Assembly: GCF_027531815.1 (NCBI RefSeq)
Contig: NZ_JAPZSK010000004.1
Location: forward strand, 248,001-312,000
DNA from: Gemmatimonas sp.
Lineage (GTDB): Bacteria; Gemmatimonadota; Gemmatimonadetes; Gemmatimonadales; Gemmatimonadaceae
Direction: 5' to 3'
Length of the DNA stretch: 64,000 nucleotides
Positions 1 through 8,228 of the stretch are shown one piece after another (positions within the stretch are counted from its first letter, which is position 1; each line of letters starts with the position of its first letter). The notes under the pieces were generated by a model. The model was not told the DNA's origin. It worked only from the letters and a program-made list of their open reading frames with translations, and searched no databases. The position numbers and the translations under genes are program-made.

Positions 1-1
1 G

Positions 2-1804
2 GCGTTCTACGAAATCGGCCCGGGCCGTCAGTCGGTGCGTAACCCGGTGGGCGTGGCGGAGCAGGTGGCCGACGACGCCACCACCAACCGCACCCTCGGC
101 AACCTGCAGGCCACCTACAGCGTGACCAGCTTCCTCACGGCGTCCGTGAACGTCGGCACCGACCGCACCAGCGGCGTGCGTCGCACGTACCTGCCGCGCG
201 CCAGCGCGGTTGGCGCCGAGTGGAATGGCCGGGCGCGTCAGGTGAACCGCAACCTCTCCAACAACACGCTGCAGACGCTCCTCACCTTCGCCCCGCGCAT
301 CTCCGATACGCAGGAACTCGAAGTGGTGGGTGGCTACGAGTACAGCGATTTCGACAACGGCGAGTTCGGCGCGGAAGGGCGCAACTTCCTCACCGACGCC
401 TTCAGCTACAACAACCTTGGCGGTGGGGCCACCCTCGAGGCGCCCTTCTCCTTCCGTGAGCAGAGCCGCCTGGTCTCCTTCTTCGGCAAGGCGAACTACA
501 GCTTCAAGGATCGTTACTTCCTCACCGGCGTGATCCGTCGCGACGGGTCGTCGCGCTTCGGTGCCGGCAACAAGTGGGCCGTATTCCCGGCCTTCTCCGT
601 GGGTTGGAAGGTGAGCGACGAGAGCTGGATGCAGGGCAAGGGCTTCTCCAACCTCCGTCTGCGTGCAGGCTACGGGCTCCAGGGTAACCAGGCCGTGTCG
701 CCGTACTCGTCGCTCATCCTGCTCGAGCCGAACAACGGTGCGCGCTATCCGTTCGGCAACGACGTGGTGACGGGTGTCGTGCCCACGCGCAACGAGAATC
801 CGAATCTCAAGTGGGAGCAGACGGCGCAGTACAACATCGCTGCGGAGTACGGCTTCAAGGACAACAAGTACACCGGCTCCATCGAGTACTACCGCAAGAA
901 CACCAGTGATCTGCTGCTCACCGTTGCGGTGCCGCAGCCGGCGCTCGTGCCGACGCGTCTCGAGAACGTGGGCAGCCTGCACAACACCGGTGTCGAGTTC
1001 ACCTTCGATGCCAACCTGATCGAGAAGAAGGACCGCTCCTTCAATACCGGCATTGTCGCCTCGATCGAGCGCAACCAGGTCGATGACCTGGGCGGTCGCT
1101 CGTTCATCACGACCTCCGGCATCTCGGGGCAGGGCCAGTCGGGGAACACGGCCCAGCGCATCATCCCGGGCCGCCCGCTCGGCACCTTCTGGGGTCCCGA
1201 GTTCGTGAATGTCGATGCCCAGGGCAAGCAGGTGTTCAACAACTATCGCGTGACGCGTGACGCCAACGGCCAGATCACCAGCCGCACCCGTGACGGCACG
1301 ACGACGTCGCCCGACGGTGACGACTTCGGGGTCATCGGCGACGCCAACCCGGCGTTCAGCCTGGGCTGGAACGGGCGGCTTCGCTGGGGCAAGTTCGACA
1401 TGAGCTACCTGTGGCGTGGCGAGTTCGGCCGCGACGTGTTCAACAACACCGCGCTCGTCTACTCGACGCAGTCGGCCGTGCTGCAGGGGCGTAACTTCCT
1501 GCGCAGCGCTCTCAGCCAGACCGACGGCCTCACGGAGCCGGCCATCTACTCGTCGCGCTGGATCGAGGACGGTACGTTCTTCCGCCTCCAGAACGTCACG
1601 GTGGGCTACACGTTCAAGATCCCGGGAACTCGGGCCAACACCGCCCGCTTCTACGTGTCGGGTGACAACCTCCTCCTGTTCACGCCGTACACCGGTTACG
1701 ATCCAGAAGTGTTCGTCGATGCCGGCCTTGCGTCGCGTGGCGTCGACTACCTCGTTTACCCGCGTGCCCGCACACTGACGTCGGGACTCCGCGTCCAGTT
1801 CTGA
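2..1804 (+). CDS. SusC/RagA-family TonB-linked outer membrane receptor, C-terminal part
   Basis: The reading frame is already open at the first bases of the window, so the N-terminus, including any signal peptide, plug and TonB box, lies upstream. The roughly 600 residues present are alternating aromatic/polar beta-strand sequence typical of a 22-strand TonB-dependent barrel, and the protein ends in the outer-membrane signature Val-Gln-Phe. The C-terminal motif with a YDPEV-type stretch near residue 560 is usual in SusC proteins. A SusD lipoprotein starts 26 bp downstream, which is the standard SusC-SusD arrangement for energised import of oligosaccharides, peptides or other large nutrients across the outer membrane. 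The substrate cannot be told from this fragment. A hairpin after susD suggests the pair is transcribed as one unit. Confidence 0.93.
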   Translation, partial: AFYEIGPGRQSVRNPVGVAEQVADDATTNRTLGNLQATYSVTSFLTASVNVGTDRTSGVRRTYLPRASAVGAEWNGRARQVNRNLSNNTLQTLLTFAPRISDTQELEVVGGYEYSDFDNGEFGAEGRNFLTDAFSYNNLGGGATLEAPFSFREQSRLVSFFGKANYSFKDRYFLTGVIRRDGSSRFGAGNKWAVFPAFSVGWKVSDESWMQGKGFSNLRLRAGYGLQGNQAVSPYSSLILLEPNNGARYPFGNDVVTGVVPTRNENPNLKWEQTAQYNIAAEYGFKDNKYTGSIEYYRKNTSDLLLTVAVPQPALVPTRLENVGSLHNTGVEFTFDANLIEKKDRSFNTGIVASIERNQVDDLGGRSFITTSGISGQGQSGNTAQRIIPGRPLGTFWGPEFVNVDAQGKQVFNNYRVTRDANGQITSRTRDGTTTSPDGDDFGVIGDANPAFSLGWNGRLRWGKFDMSYLWRGEFGRDVFNNTALVYSTQSAVLQGRNFLRSALSQTDGLTEPAIYSSRWIEDGTFFRLQNVTVGYTFKIPGTRANTARFYVSGDNLLLFTPYTGYDPEVFVDAGLASRGVDYLVYPRARTLTSGLRVQF

Positions 1805-1830
1805 TCACTCCGGACGATTCCCAACTGACC

Positions 1831-3405
1831 ATGCGAAAGACCCGCAATTTCCGACTCGCGTCGCTCTGGCGCGCCGGCCGCGTCAGCGCCGCCCTGTTGG
1901 CGGCGCCGGCAGCGGTGTTCACGATCCAGGGCTGCACCGACCTCGACGAAACGCCCGTCAGCGCCATCACGCCTGACAACTTCTACAAGAACGCCGATGA
2001 AGTCATCGGCGGCGTGGCGTCGGTGTACGCGCAGCTCCGCTCCACCATGTGGGGCTACTACAACCTCAGCCAGGTGTCGTCGGACGAAACCGTCGTGCCC
2101 ACGCGCGGTTCCGACTGGTTCGACAACGGCCGCTGGCTCGATCTGTATCGGCACACCTGGACGCCCACCTCGGGTTCCGGCCTCGAGGATATCTCGGGTG
2201 TCTGGAACGATCTCTTCGGGGGCGTGGCGCGCGCCAACGTGCTGCTCAGTGCGCTCGAAACCACCGAGGTGCCCAACAAGGCGGCCATCGTGGGTGAAAT
2301 GCGCACCCTGCGTGCGTTCTACTACTACCTGCTGATGGACTTCTTCGGCGGCGTGCCCATCGTCACCACGACCGAGGTGAAGCCGCGTGAGCAGGCAACG
2401 CGTGCCCAGGTGTTCGCCTTCATCGAGAAGGAGCTCACCGAGTCGCGCACGGCGCTCCCCGACGCGTGGCCGGCCAACCAGTATGGCCGCGTGACCAAGT
2501 CGGCAGTGGACGCCATCCTGGCGAATATGTACCTCAACGCCCAGGTGTTCACCGGCACCGTCACGGCCACGGGGCTTACCCGCGGCCCGGCCAAGTGGAA
2601 CGAAGCCATCGTGGCCGCCGATCGCGTGCTCAACTCGGGCCGCTTCAGCCTCCCCGCCGACTGGCGCACCAACTTCTCGCCCACCAACGAGAACTCGCCG
2701 GAGAACATCTTCGTCGTGCGCCACACCAGCAGCCCGGGTGGCCTCGGCATGTCGTTCCAGATGCGCGGGTTGCACTACAACTCGTTCAACCTGTCGCCGT
2801 GGAACGGCTTCGCCACCATCGCCACCACGTACAACACCTTCGACGACGCGGACGATCGCAAGAAGGTGTTCCTCGTGGGGCCGCAGGTGGACCTCAAGAC
2901 CGGCCAGCCCATTCGCGACCGCGCCGGCAACCCGCTCATCTTCACACCGGAAATTCGTGACGTGACGCAGGCGGGTGAGGGCGAAGGGGCGCGCGTCTAC
3001 AAGTACCCGATCGATCCGGCAGCCACCGAGGGTGGCAACCACGGCAACGACTTCGTGTACTTCCGTCTGGCGGAGATGATGATGGTCAAGGCCGAGGCGC
3101 AGAACGAGTTGGGGCAGACGGCGTCGGCCATTCAGCTGATCAATCAGGTGCGTGCCCGTGCCTTCAGCCCGGCCCGTCCCTTGGCCGCGAACCTCTCGCA
3201 GACCCAGGTGCGACAGGCCATCTTCGACGAGCGCCTCTTCGAGTTCATCGGCGAAGCCAAGCGCCGTCAGGACATGATCCGTGCCGGCACGTACACCAAC
3301 GCCCGTCTCTTCAAGCAGGCGTCGGCGCCGTACCGCATCCTCATGCCCATCCCGCAGAACCAGATCGAAACCAACCCGCTGCTCAAGCAGAACCCCGGCT
3401 ACTAA
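1831..3405 (+). CDS. SusD/RagB-family nutrient-binding outer membrane lipoprotein
   Basis: A 524-residue protein with a basic N-terminus, a hydrophobic stretch and a lipobox (Ile-Gln-Gly-Cys, Cys at about residue 35), so it is probably a lipoprotein anchored in the outer membrane. The start of the mature part (DLDETPVSAITPDNFYKN) and the C-terminal block with DERLFEFIGEAKRRQDMIR are hallmarks of SusD/RagB proteins, which cap the SusC barrel and bind the ligand. Length is normal for the family. It lies directly after the susC-type gene and before a strong hairpin. The ATG is preferred because it gives a complete lipoprotein signal. No strong Shine-Dalgarno sequence is visible, which fits translation coupled to susC. 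Confidence 0.95.
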   Translation: MRKTRNFRLASLWRAGRVSAALLAAPAAVFTIQGCTDLDETPVSAITPDNFYKNADEVIGGVASVYAQLRSTMWGYYNLSQVSSDETVVPTRGSDWFDNGRWLDLYRHTWTPTSGSGLEDISGVWNDLFGGVARANVLLSALETTEVPNKAAIVGEMRTLRAFYYYLLMDFFGGVPIVTTTEVKPREQATRAQVFAFIEKELTESRTALPDAWPANQYGRVTKSAVDAILANMYLNAQVFTGTVTATGLTRGPAKWNEAIVAADRVLNSGRFSLPADWRTNFSPTNENSPENIFVVRHTSSPGGLGMSFQMRGLHYNSFNLSPWNGFATIATTYNTFDDADDRKKVFLVGPQVDLKTGQPIRDRAGNPLIFTPEIRDVTQAGEGEGARVYKYPIDPAATEGGNHGNDFVYFRLAEMMMVKAEAQNELGQTASAIQLINQVRARAFSPARPLAANLSQTQVRQAIFDERLFEFIGEAKRRQDMIRAGTYTNARLFKQASAPYRILMPIPQNQIETNPLLKQNPGY

Positions 3406-3430
3406 GCTGTAGGGAAGGGTTCCGAAGGTC

Positions 3431-3474
3431 GCCACGGCCTGCGTTCACGAACCGAACGCAGGCCGTGGCTTTCA
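3431..3474 (+). terminator. Hairpin terminator after susCD
   Basis: A perfect 16-bp inverted repeat (3431-3446 with 3454-3469) with a 7-nt loop, followed by a short TTTC. It begins 26 bp after the SusD stop and ends just before the next gene, so it probably closes the SusC-SusD transcript. Confidence 0.75.
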
Positions 3475-3495
3475 TGGCAGTTTCCCCCTCGAGAC

Positions 3496-6400
3496 GTGAC
3501 TTCGTTCATCCCGCGCCCGATCGTGGCGCTTCAGCCCCTCGTCATCGGCTCGGCGGCACTCATGCTCGCCGCCTGTGGCGAACGTGGCGCTCCCCGACTG
3601 GCTGACGCGCCGCCGGTCGACAGCACGCTCTTCACGCTCATGCCCTCGGCCTACACCGGCGTGGCGTTCACCAATCGGGTGGTGGACTCGCAAGAGCGCA
3701 ACGTGTTCACGTACCGCAACTTCTACAACGGTGGCGGGGTCGCCATTGGCGACCTCACGGGCGATGGCCGACCCGAGATCATCCTCACGTCCAATCAGGA
3801 CGGGCCCCGTCTCTACCTGAATGAAGGGGCGTTCCGGTTTCGCGACGTCACGGCCAAGGCCGGCGTGCAGCCCGATCGGCCGTGGACCACCGGCGTCACC
3901 TTGGCCGACGTCAACGGCGATGGGCGGCTCGACATCTACCTCAGCCATGCCGGTGACGGCGAGCCGGCCACGCGCGCCAATACCCTCTGGATCAATCAAG
4001 GTCTCGGCGCTGACTCCGTGCCCACCTTCGTGGAGCAGGCGCGCCGGTACGGGATAGCCGACGAGGGCTGGTCTACGCATGCCGCCTTTGTCGACTTCGA
4101 TCGCGACGGTGATCTCGACCTGTTCGTAATCAACAACTCGCCGCGCCCGGTCAACAGCTTCGGTGTGCGCAACACGCGCGACGAGCGGCACCCGTACGGC
4201 GGCGACCACCTCTATCGCAATGACGGCGACACCTTCACCGACATCACCGAGCGCGCCGGCATCTGGAGCACCGAAATCGCGTTCGGGCTGGGTATCGGCG
4301 TCGGTGATGTGAATCGCGACGGGTGGCCCGACATCTACGTGGCCAACGACTTCCACGAGCGCGATTACCTCTATCTCAATCAGAAGGACGGCACCTTCAA
4401 GGATGTGCTGGACACGGCCATGCCACTCACGAGCTACTTCTCCATGGGCATGGACATCGCCGATGTGGACAATGACGGCTGGCCTGACGTCTACACCACC
4501 GACATGATGCCGGAGGACGAGTATCGCATCAAGACCACGGCCATGTACGAGGGATGGGACGTGTACATGGCCAAGGTGCGCGATGGGTATGGCCACCAGC
4601 TCATGCGCAACATGCTCCAGCGCAACAATGGCGACGGCACCTTCAGCGACGTGGGCTATCTGACGCGCACCGCAGAGACCGATTGGAGCTGGAGCGCGCT
4701 CCTCGCGGATCTCGATCAGGATGGTCGCAAGGACATCTACGTGACCAACGGCCTCGCCCGGGACGTCACCTCGCAGGACTACGTGGCGTTCCTGGCCGAT
4801 CGGACCACCATGGAGCGCGAAGCCAGCGCGAAGCGTGTGGATTACATGCGCCTCATCAATGCCATGAGTTCGACCCCCATTGCCGACTATGCCTTTCGCA
4901 ACGACGGCGCCTGGAGCTTCAGCAATCAGGCCACGGCCTGGGGGCTGGACACGCCGAACATCTCGAGCGGCGCGGCCTACGGTGATCTCGACGGCGACGG
5001 CGCGCTCGATCTGGTGGTGAGCAACGTGAACGCCGAAAGCTTCGTGTACCGCAACAACGCGCGCACGTTGCTCACGGACCGGCATTGGCTGCAGGTGCGG
5101 CTGAGCGGCCGTGGTCGCAACCCGTTCGCCGTTGGTGCCCATGTCGCCGTCCATGCAGGCGCCGACCGCTACGTGCAGGAGCTCTATCCGGCGCGCGGGT
5201 TCCAATCGAGCGTGGACTACACGCTCACCTTCGGGCTCGGGGCACACGCGGCGGTCGATTCCATCGTGGTTCGCTGGCCCGACGGTACCCGCACGCTGGC
5301 GCCCGGTGGCGCGGCCGATCGCGCCCTCGTCATCACACAGGCCGCAGGGACGTCGCCGGCCGCTCCGTTCGCGCCGAGCCGGCCACCGGCGCTGCTTGCC
5401 GACATCACGGCCCGGTCCGGCCTCGGCTTCACGCACACCGAAAACGAGTTCGTCGACTTCGACCGCGAGCGGTTGATCCCGAAGATGCTGAGCACCGAAG
5501 GCCCCGCACTCGCGGTGGGCGACGTCAATGGCGACGGCCTCGATGACGTGTACCTCGGTGGGGCCAAGGAGCAGGCAGGGGCGCTCCATGTGCAGAATGC
5601 GAACGGCACCTTCACGCTCGTGCCGACCCCGGCGTTTGCGCTGGACGCCATCTCCGAAGACGTGAGTGCCGCCTTCTTCGACGCCGACGGTGACGGCGAC
5701 CGCGATCTGTACGTGGTGAGCGGAGGCAACGAGTACAGTGAAGACAGCCCGGCGCTGCAGGATCGGTTGTATCTCAACGATGGGCGCGGGCGATTCAGCA
5801 AGACTGAAGGTCGACTGCCCGTCGCGCTCATCAGCGGCAGTGTCGTCGCGCCAGCCGATGTGGATGGTGACGGGGACATCGATCTCTTCGTCGGTGGCCG
5901 CAGCGTCCCCTGGAAGTACGGCGCCGATCCGAGGAGTCAATTGCTCCTCAACAACGGTCGCGGCACCTTCACCGACGCCATCGCCAAGGCGCCGGGGCTG
6001 CAGACCGTGGGCATGGTGACCGATGCCGTGTGGAGTGATGCGGACGGCGACCGCCGCGTCGACCTGGTGCTGGTGGGCGAGTGGATGCCGGTGACGGTCT
6101 TCCGCAACCGCGGCGGCGGACGATTCGAGCGGATGGTCGACGAGCTGTTGGGCGCCAGCGACGGGTGGTGGAACCGCATCGTGGCCGCCGATCTCGACCG
6201 CGACGGACGCGACGAGTATCTGCTTGGCAATATCGGTCGCAACACCCGACTGCGGGCCACTCCCGATGAACCGCTGCTGTTGATCGTGAAGGATTTCGAC
6301 AACAACGGCTACGTGGAGCAACTCATCGGCATGTACAACGGCGGCAAGCCGTATCCACTGGTCTTGCGCGACGACCTGATCAAGACGGTCCCCCCCTGGA

Positions 6401-6873
6401 AAGCCCGCTTCCTGAACTACAAGGACTACGCCCTCCAGACGCTCGATGACGTGGTGCCGGTGGCCGAGCGGCAGCGCGCCATTGTGAAGCAGGCTCGCCG
6501 CCTGTCGAGCAGCGTACTGCGCCGCGGCAGCGATGGCCGGTTCGCATTCACTGACCTGCCGGTGGAGGCACAACTGGCCCCCGTGTACGGCATTACCACC
6601 ACCGATGTGAACGGTGATGGTCGACTCGATGTGCTGCTGGCCGGCAACTTCGATGGCGTGAAGCCCGAGCTGGGCCGCATGGCTGCCAGTGAGGGGCTTG
6701 TGCTCCTCGCGGAGGAGGGTGGCACGTTCACCGCGGTTCGCCCGGCCGAAAGCGGATTTCGTGTTCCCGGACAGGCGCGTGCGCTGGCGCGCCTGAAGAG
6801 CCGGTCCGGCCAACGCGTTGTGGTGGCGCGCAACAATGCGGCGCCGCTCGTTTTCTCGGTTCCACGTCCATGA
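3496..6873 (+). CDS. FG-GAP/VCBS repeat lipoprotein with central ASPIC/UnbV domain (first paralogue)
   Basis: A 1125-residue protein starting at GTG with a lipoprotein signal (Leu-Ala-Ala-Cys, Cys 27). From about residue 86 it carries many FG-GAP/VCBS blades with calcium-type DxDxDG loops (for example DLTGDGRPE, DVNGDGRLD, DFDRDGDLD). An ASPIC/UnbV domain lies at about 530-600 (HWLQVRLSGRGRNPF to VRWPDGTR), and a second set of FG-GAP blades follows to the C-terminus. A family-specific block near 935-980 contains YPLVLRDDLIK. Such proteins form beta-propellers and are extracellular or outer-membrane attached; their role is not established. The stop overlaps the haloperoxidase start by 4 bp. 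A second gene of the same architecture follows that one. No substrate can be inferred. Confidence 0.9.
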   Translation: MTSFIPRPIVALQPLVIGSAALMLAACGERGAPRLADAPPVDSTLFTLMPSAYTGVAFTNRVVDSQERNVFTYRNFYNGGGVAIGDLTGDGRPEIILTSNQDGPRLYLNEGAFRFRDVTAKAGVQPDRPWTTGVTLADVNGDGRLDIYLSHAGDGEPATRANTLWINQGLGADSVPTFVEQARRYGIADEGWSTHAAFVDFDRDGDLDLFVINNSPRPVNSFGVRNTRDERHPYGGDHLYRNDGDTFTDITERAGIWSTEIAFGLGIGVGDVNRDGWPDIYVANDFHERDYLYLNQKDGTFKDVLDTAMPLTSYFSMGMDIADVDNDGWPDVYTTDMMPEDEYRIKTTAMYEGWDVYMAKVRDGYGHQLMRNMLQRNNGDGTFSDVGYLTRTAETDWSWSALLADLDQDGRKDIYVTNGLARDVTSQDYVAFLADRTTMEREASAKRVDYMRLINAMSSTPIADYAFRNDGAWSFSNQATAWGLDTPNISSGAAYGDLDGDGALDLVVSNVNAESFVYRNNARTLLTDRHWLQVRLSGRGRNPFAVGAHVAVHAGADRYVQELYPARGFQSSVDYTLTFGLGAHAAVDSIVVRWPDGTRTLAPGGAADRALVITQAAGTSPAAPFAPSRPPALLADITARSGLGFTHTENEFVDFDRERLIPKMLSTEGPALAVGDVNGDGLDDVYLGGAKEQAGALHVQNANGTFTLVPTPAFALDAISEDVSAAFFDADGDGDRDLYVVSGGNEYSEDSPALQDRLYLNDGRGRFSKTEGRLPVALISGSVVAPADVDGDGDIDLFVGGRSVPWKYGADPRSQLLLNNGRGTFTDAIAKAPGLQTVGMVTDAVWSDADGDRRVDLVLVGEWMPVTVFRNRGGGRFERMVDELLGASDGWWNRIVAADLDRDGRDEYLLGNIGRNTRLRATPDEPLLLIVKDFDNNGYVEQLIGMYNGGKPYPLVLRDDLIKTVPPWKARFLNYKDYALQTLDDVVPVAERQRAIVKQARRLSSSVLRRGSDGRFAFTDLPVEAQLAPVYGITTTDVNGDGRLDVLLAGNFDGVKPELGRMAASEGLVLLAEEGGTFTAVRPAESGFRVPGQARALARLKSRSGQRVVVARNNAAPLVFSVPRP

Positions 6874-8228
6874 TGCGCCTTCGAAGGTACCTCCAGGTAG
6901 TTGCGCTGTCGGCCACGACGATCGGTGTCGTGGCCTGTGAGACACGCCGTCCTGCTGCCGCCGAGGCGGTGCGTTCCGCCGAGCCGTTGCACGAAGCCAT
7001 GCAGCAGCTCACCAGCACGATGGTGTACGACATCTTCAGCCCGCCGCAGGCGAGTCGCGTCTACAGCTACGCGAGCATTGCCGCCTACGAGACCATCCGT
7101 CAGGGAGATACCGCCTGGCGGTCCCTCGCTGGGCAGGTGCGCGACATGCCCGCCGTGCCGGCTCCCGATCGGACCCAGTCGTATTCGTTCGAGCTGGCCG
7201 GCGTGCGTGCCTTCCTCACCGTCAGTCACCAACTCACGTTTTCTCGCGACCGCATGGACTCCGTGCGCACGGTGATGACCAACAGGTACGCCGAGGCGCT
7301 CCCCGACGACGTGGTCGAACGCAGTGTCGCCTACGGTGACACCGTTGCGCAGTTCGTGCTGGCATGGGCCGCCAAGGATCGATTCAAGGAATCGCGTGGG
7401 TTGCCCAAGTACAGCATCACACGGGATCCGGGGCGCTGGCGTCCCACCCCGCCCGCCTACATGGATGCCGTGGAGCCCAACTGGGGCACGCTGATTCCAT
7501 TCGTGATGGATTCGGCCAGTCAGTTCCGTCCGGCCCCGGCCATTCCCTTCGACACGGTCAAGGGTACGCCGTTCTTCACGCAGGCACTCGAGGTATACGA
7601 GAAGGGCAGGACCCTCACCGAGGAAGAGCGACTCATTGCGTCGTTCTGGGACTGCAATCCGTACACCATGAATGTGCAGGGGCACACCATGTTCGCCACC
7701 AAGAAGATCTCGCCTGGTGGCCACTGGATGGGCATCGCCGGCCAGGCCTCGCGACAGTCCAAGGCCACCCTGGTGGAAAGTGCCGACGTCTACGCGCGCA
7801 CGGCCCTCGCTCTGGCCGACGGCTTCATCGCCGCGTGGGAGGAGAAGTTCCGGTCCGGTGTCCTTCGCCCGGAGACGGTGATCAACAATTACGTGGACGA
7901 GCAGTGGACGCCGCTGTTGCAGACGCCGCCCTTCCCGGAGTATCCCAGCGGCCACAGCGTCATCTCCACCGCGGCGGCGGAAGTGCTCACCAGCATCTTC
8001 GGTGCGAACTTCGCCTTTGCCGACTCCGTCGAAGTGCCGTTCGGATTGCCGGTACGTTCCTTCTCGAGCTTCGAGGCGGCCGCCAACGAAGCGGCCATCA
8101 GCCGCCTGTACGGCGGGATCCACTACCGGCAGGCCATCGAGGAAGGGCAGAAGCAGGGGCGTCAGGTGGGGCAAAACGTGGTGGCGCGCATTGCGACCAG
8201 GCCCGCCGCCGCCGTCGCCGCCCGGTGA
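6870..8228 (+). CDS. Vanadium-dependent haloperoxidase-like lipoprotein (PAP2 superfamily)
   Basis: A 452-residue protein with a lipoprotein signal (Val-Val-Ala-Cys, Cys 23), so it is predicted to be outside the cytoplasm. The C-terminal part has the PAP2/vanadium-haloperoxidase motifs: PSGHS in FPEYPSGHSVIS (near residue 353) and SRLYGGIHYR (near 412), whose His is the covalent vanadate or phosphoryl ligand in the family. The acidic residue usually found four positions after that His is not present (Gln-Ala follows HYR), so halide oxidation is uncertain and phosphatase-like activity remains possible. It starts within the stop of the preceding FG-GAP/ASPIC gene (ATGA) and its stop overlaps the GTG of the next one. 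Translation of the three is therefore probably coupled, and the products may act together at the cell surface. Confidence 0.85.
   Translation: MMRLRRYLQVVALSATTIGVVACETRRPAAAEAVRSAEPLHEAMQQLTSTMVYDIFSPPQASRVYSYASIAAYETIRQGDTAWRSLAGQVRDMPAVPAPDRTQSYSFELAGVRAFLTVSHQLTFSRDRMDSVRTVMTNRYAEALPDDVVERSVAYGDTVAQFVLAWAAKDRFKESRGLPKYSITRDPGRWRPTPPAYMDAVEPNWGTLIPFVMDSASQFRPAPAIPFDTVKGTPFFTQALEVYEKGRTLTEEERLIASFWDCNPYTMNVQGHTMFATKKISPGGHWMGIAGQASRQSKATLVESADVYARTALALADGFIAAWEEKFRSGVLRPETVINNYVDEQWTPLLQTPPFPEYPSGHSVISTAAAEVLTSIFGANFAFADSVEVPFGLPVRSFSSFEAAANEAAISRLYGGIHYRQAIEEGQKQGRQVGQNVVARIATRPAAAVAAR

Noticed and set aside
3472-6945. Very long open frame on the - strand opposite the first FG-GAP/ASPIC gene
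   Set aside because: Its translation is low-complexity (His/Val/Glu/Arg-rich), mirrors the DxDGDG repeats of the sense gene and has no recognisable domain; a GC-rich third-codon artefact.
7364-8224. N-terminal extension of the second FG-GAP/ASPIC protein
   Set aside because: It lies wholly inside the haloperoxidase gene, and the GTG at 8225 gives a proper lipoprotein signal.
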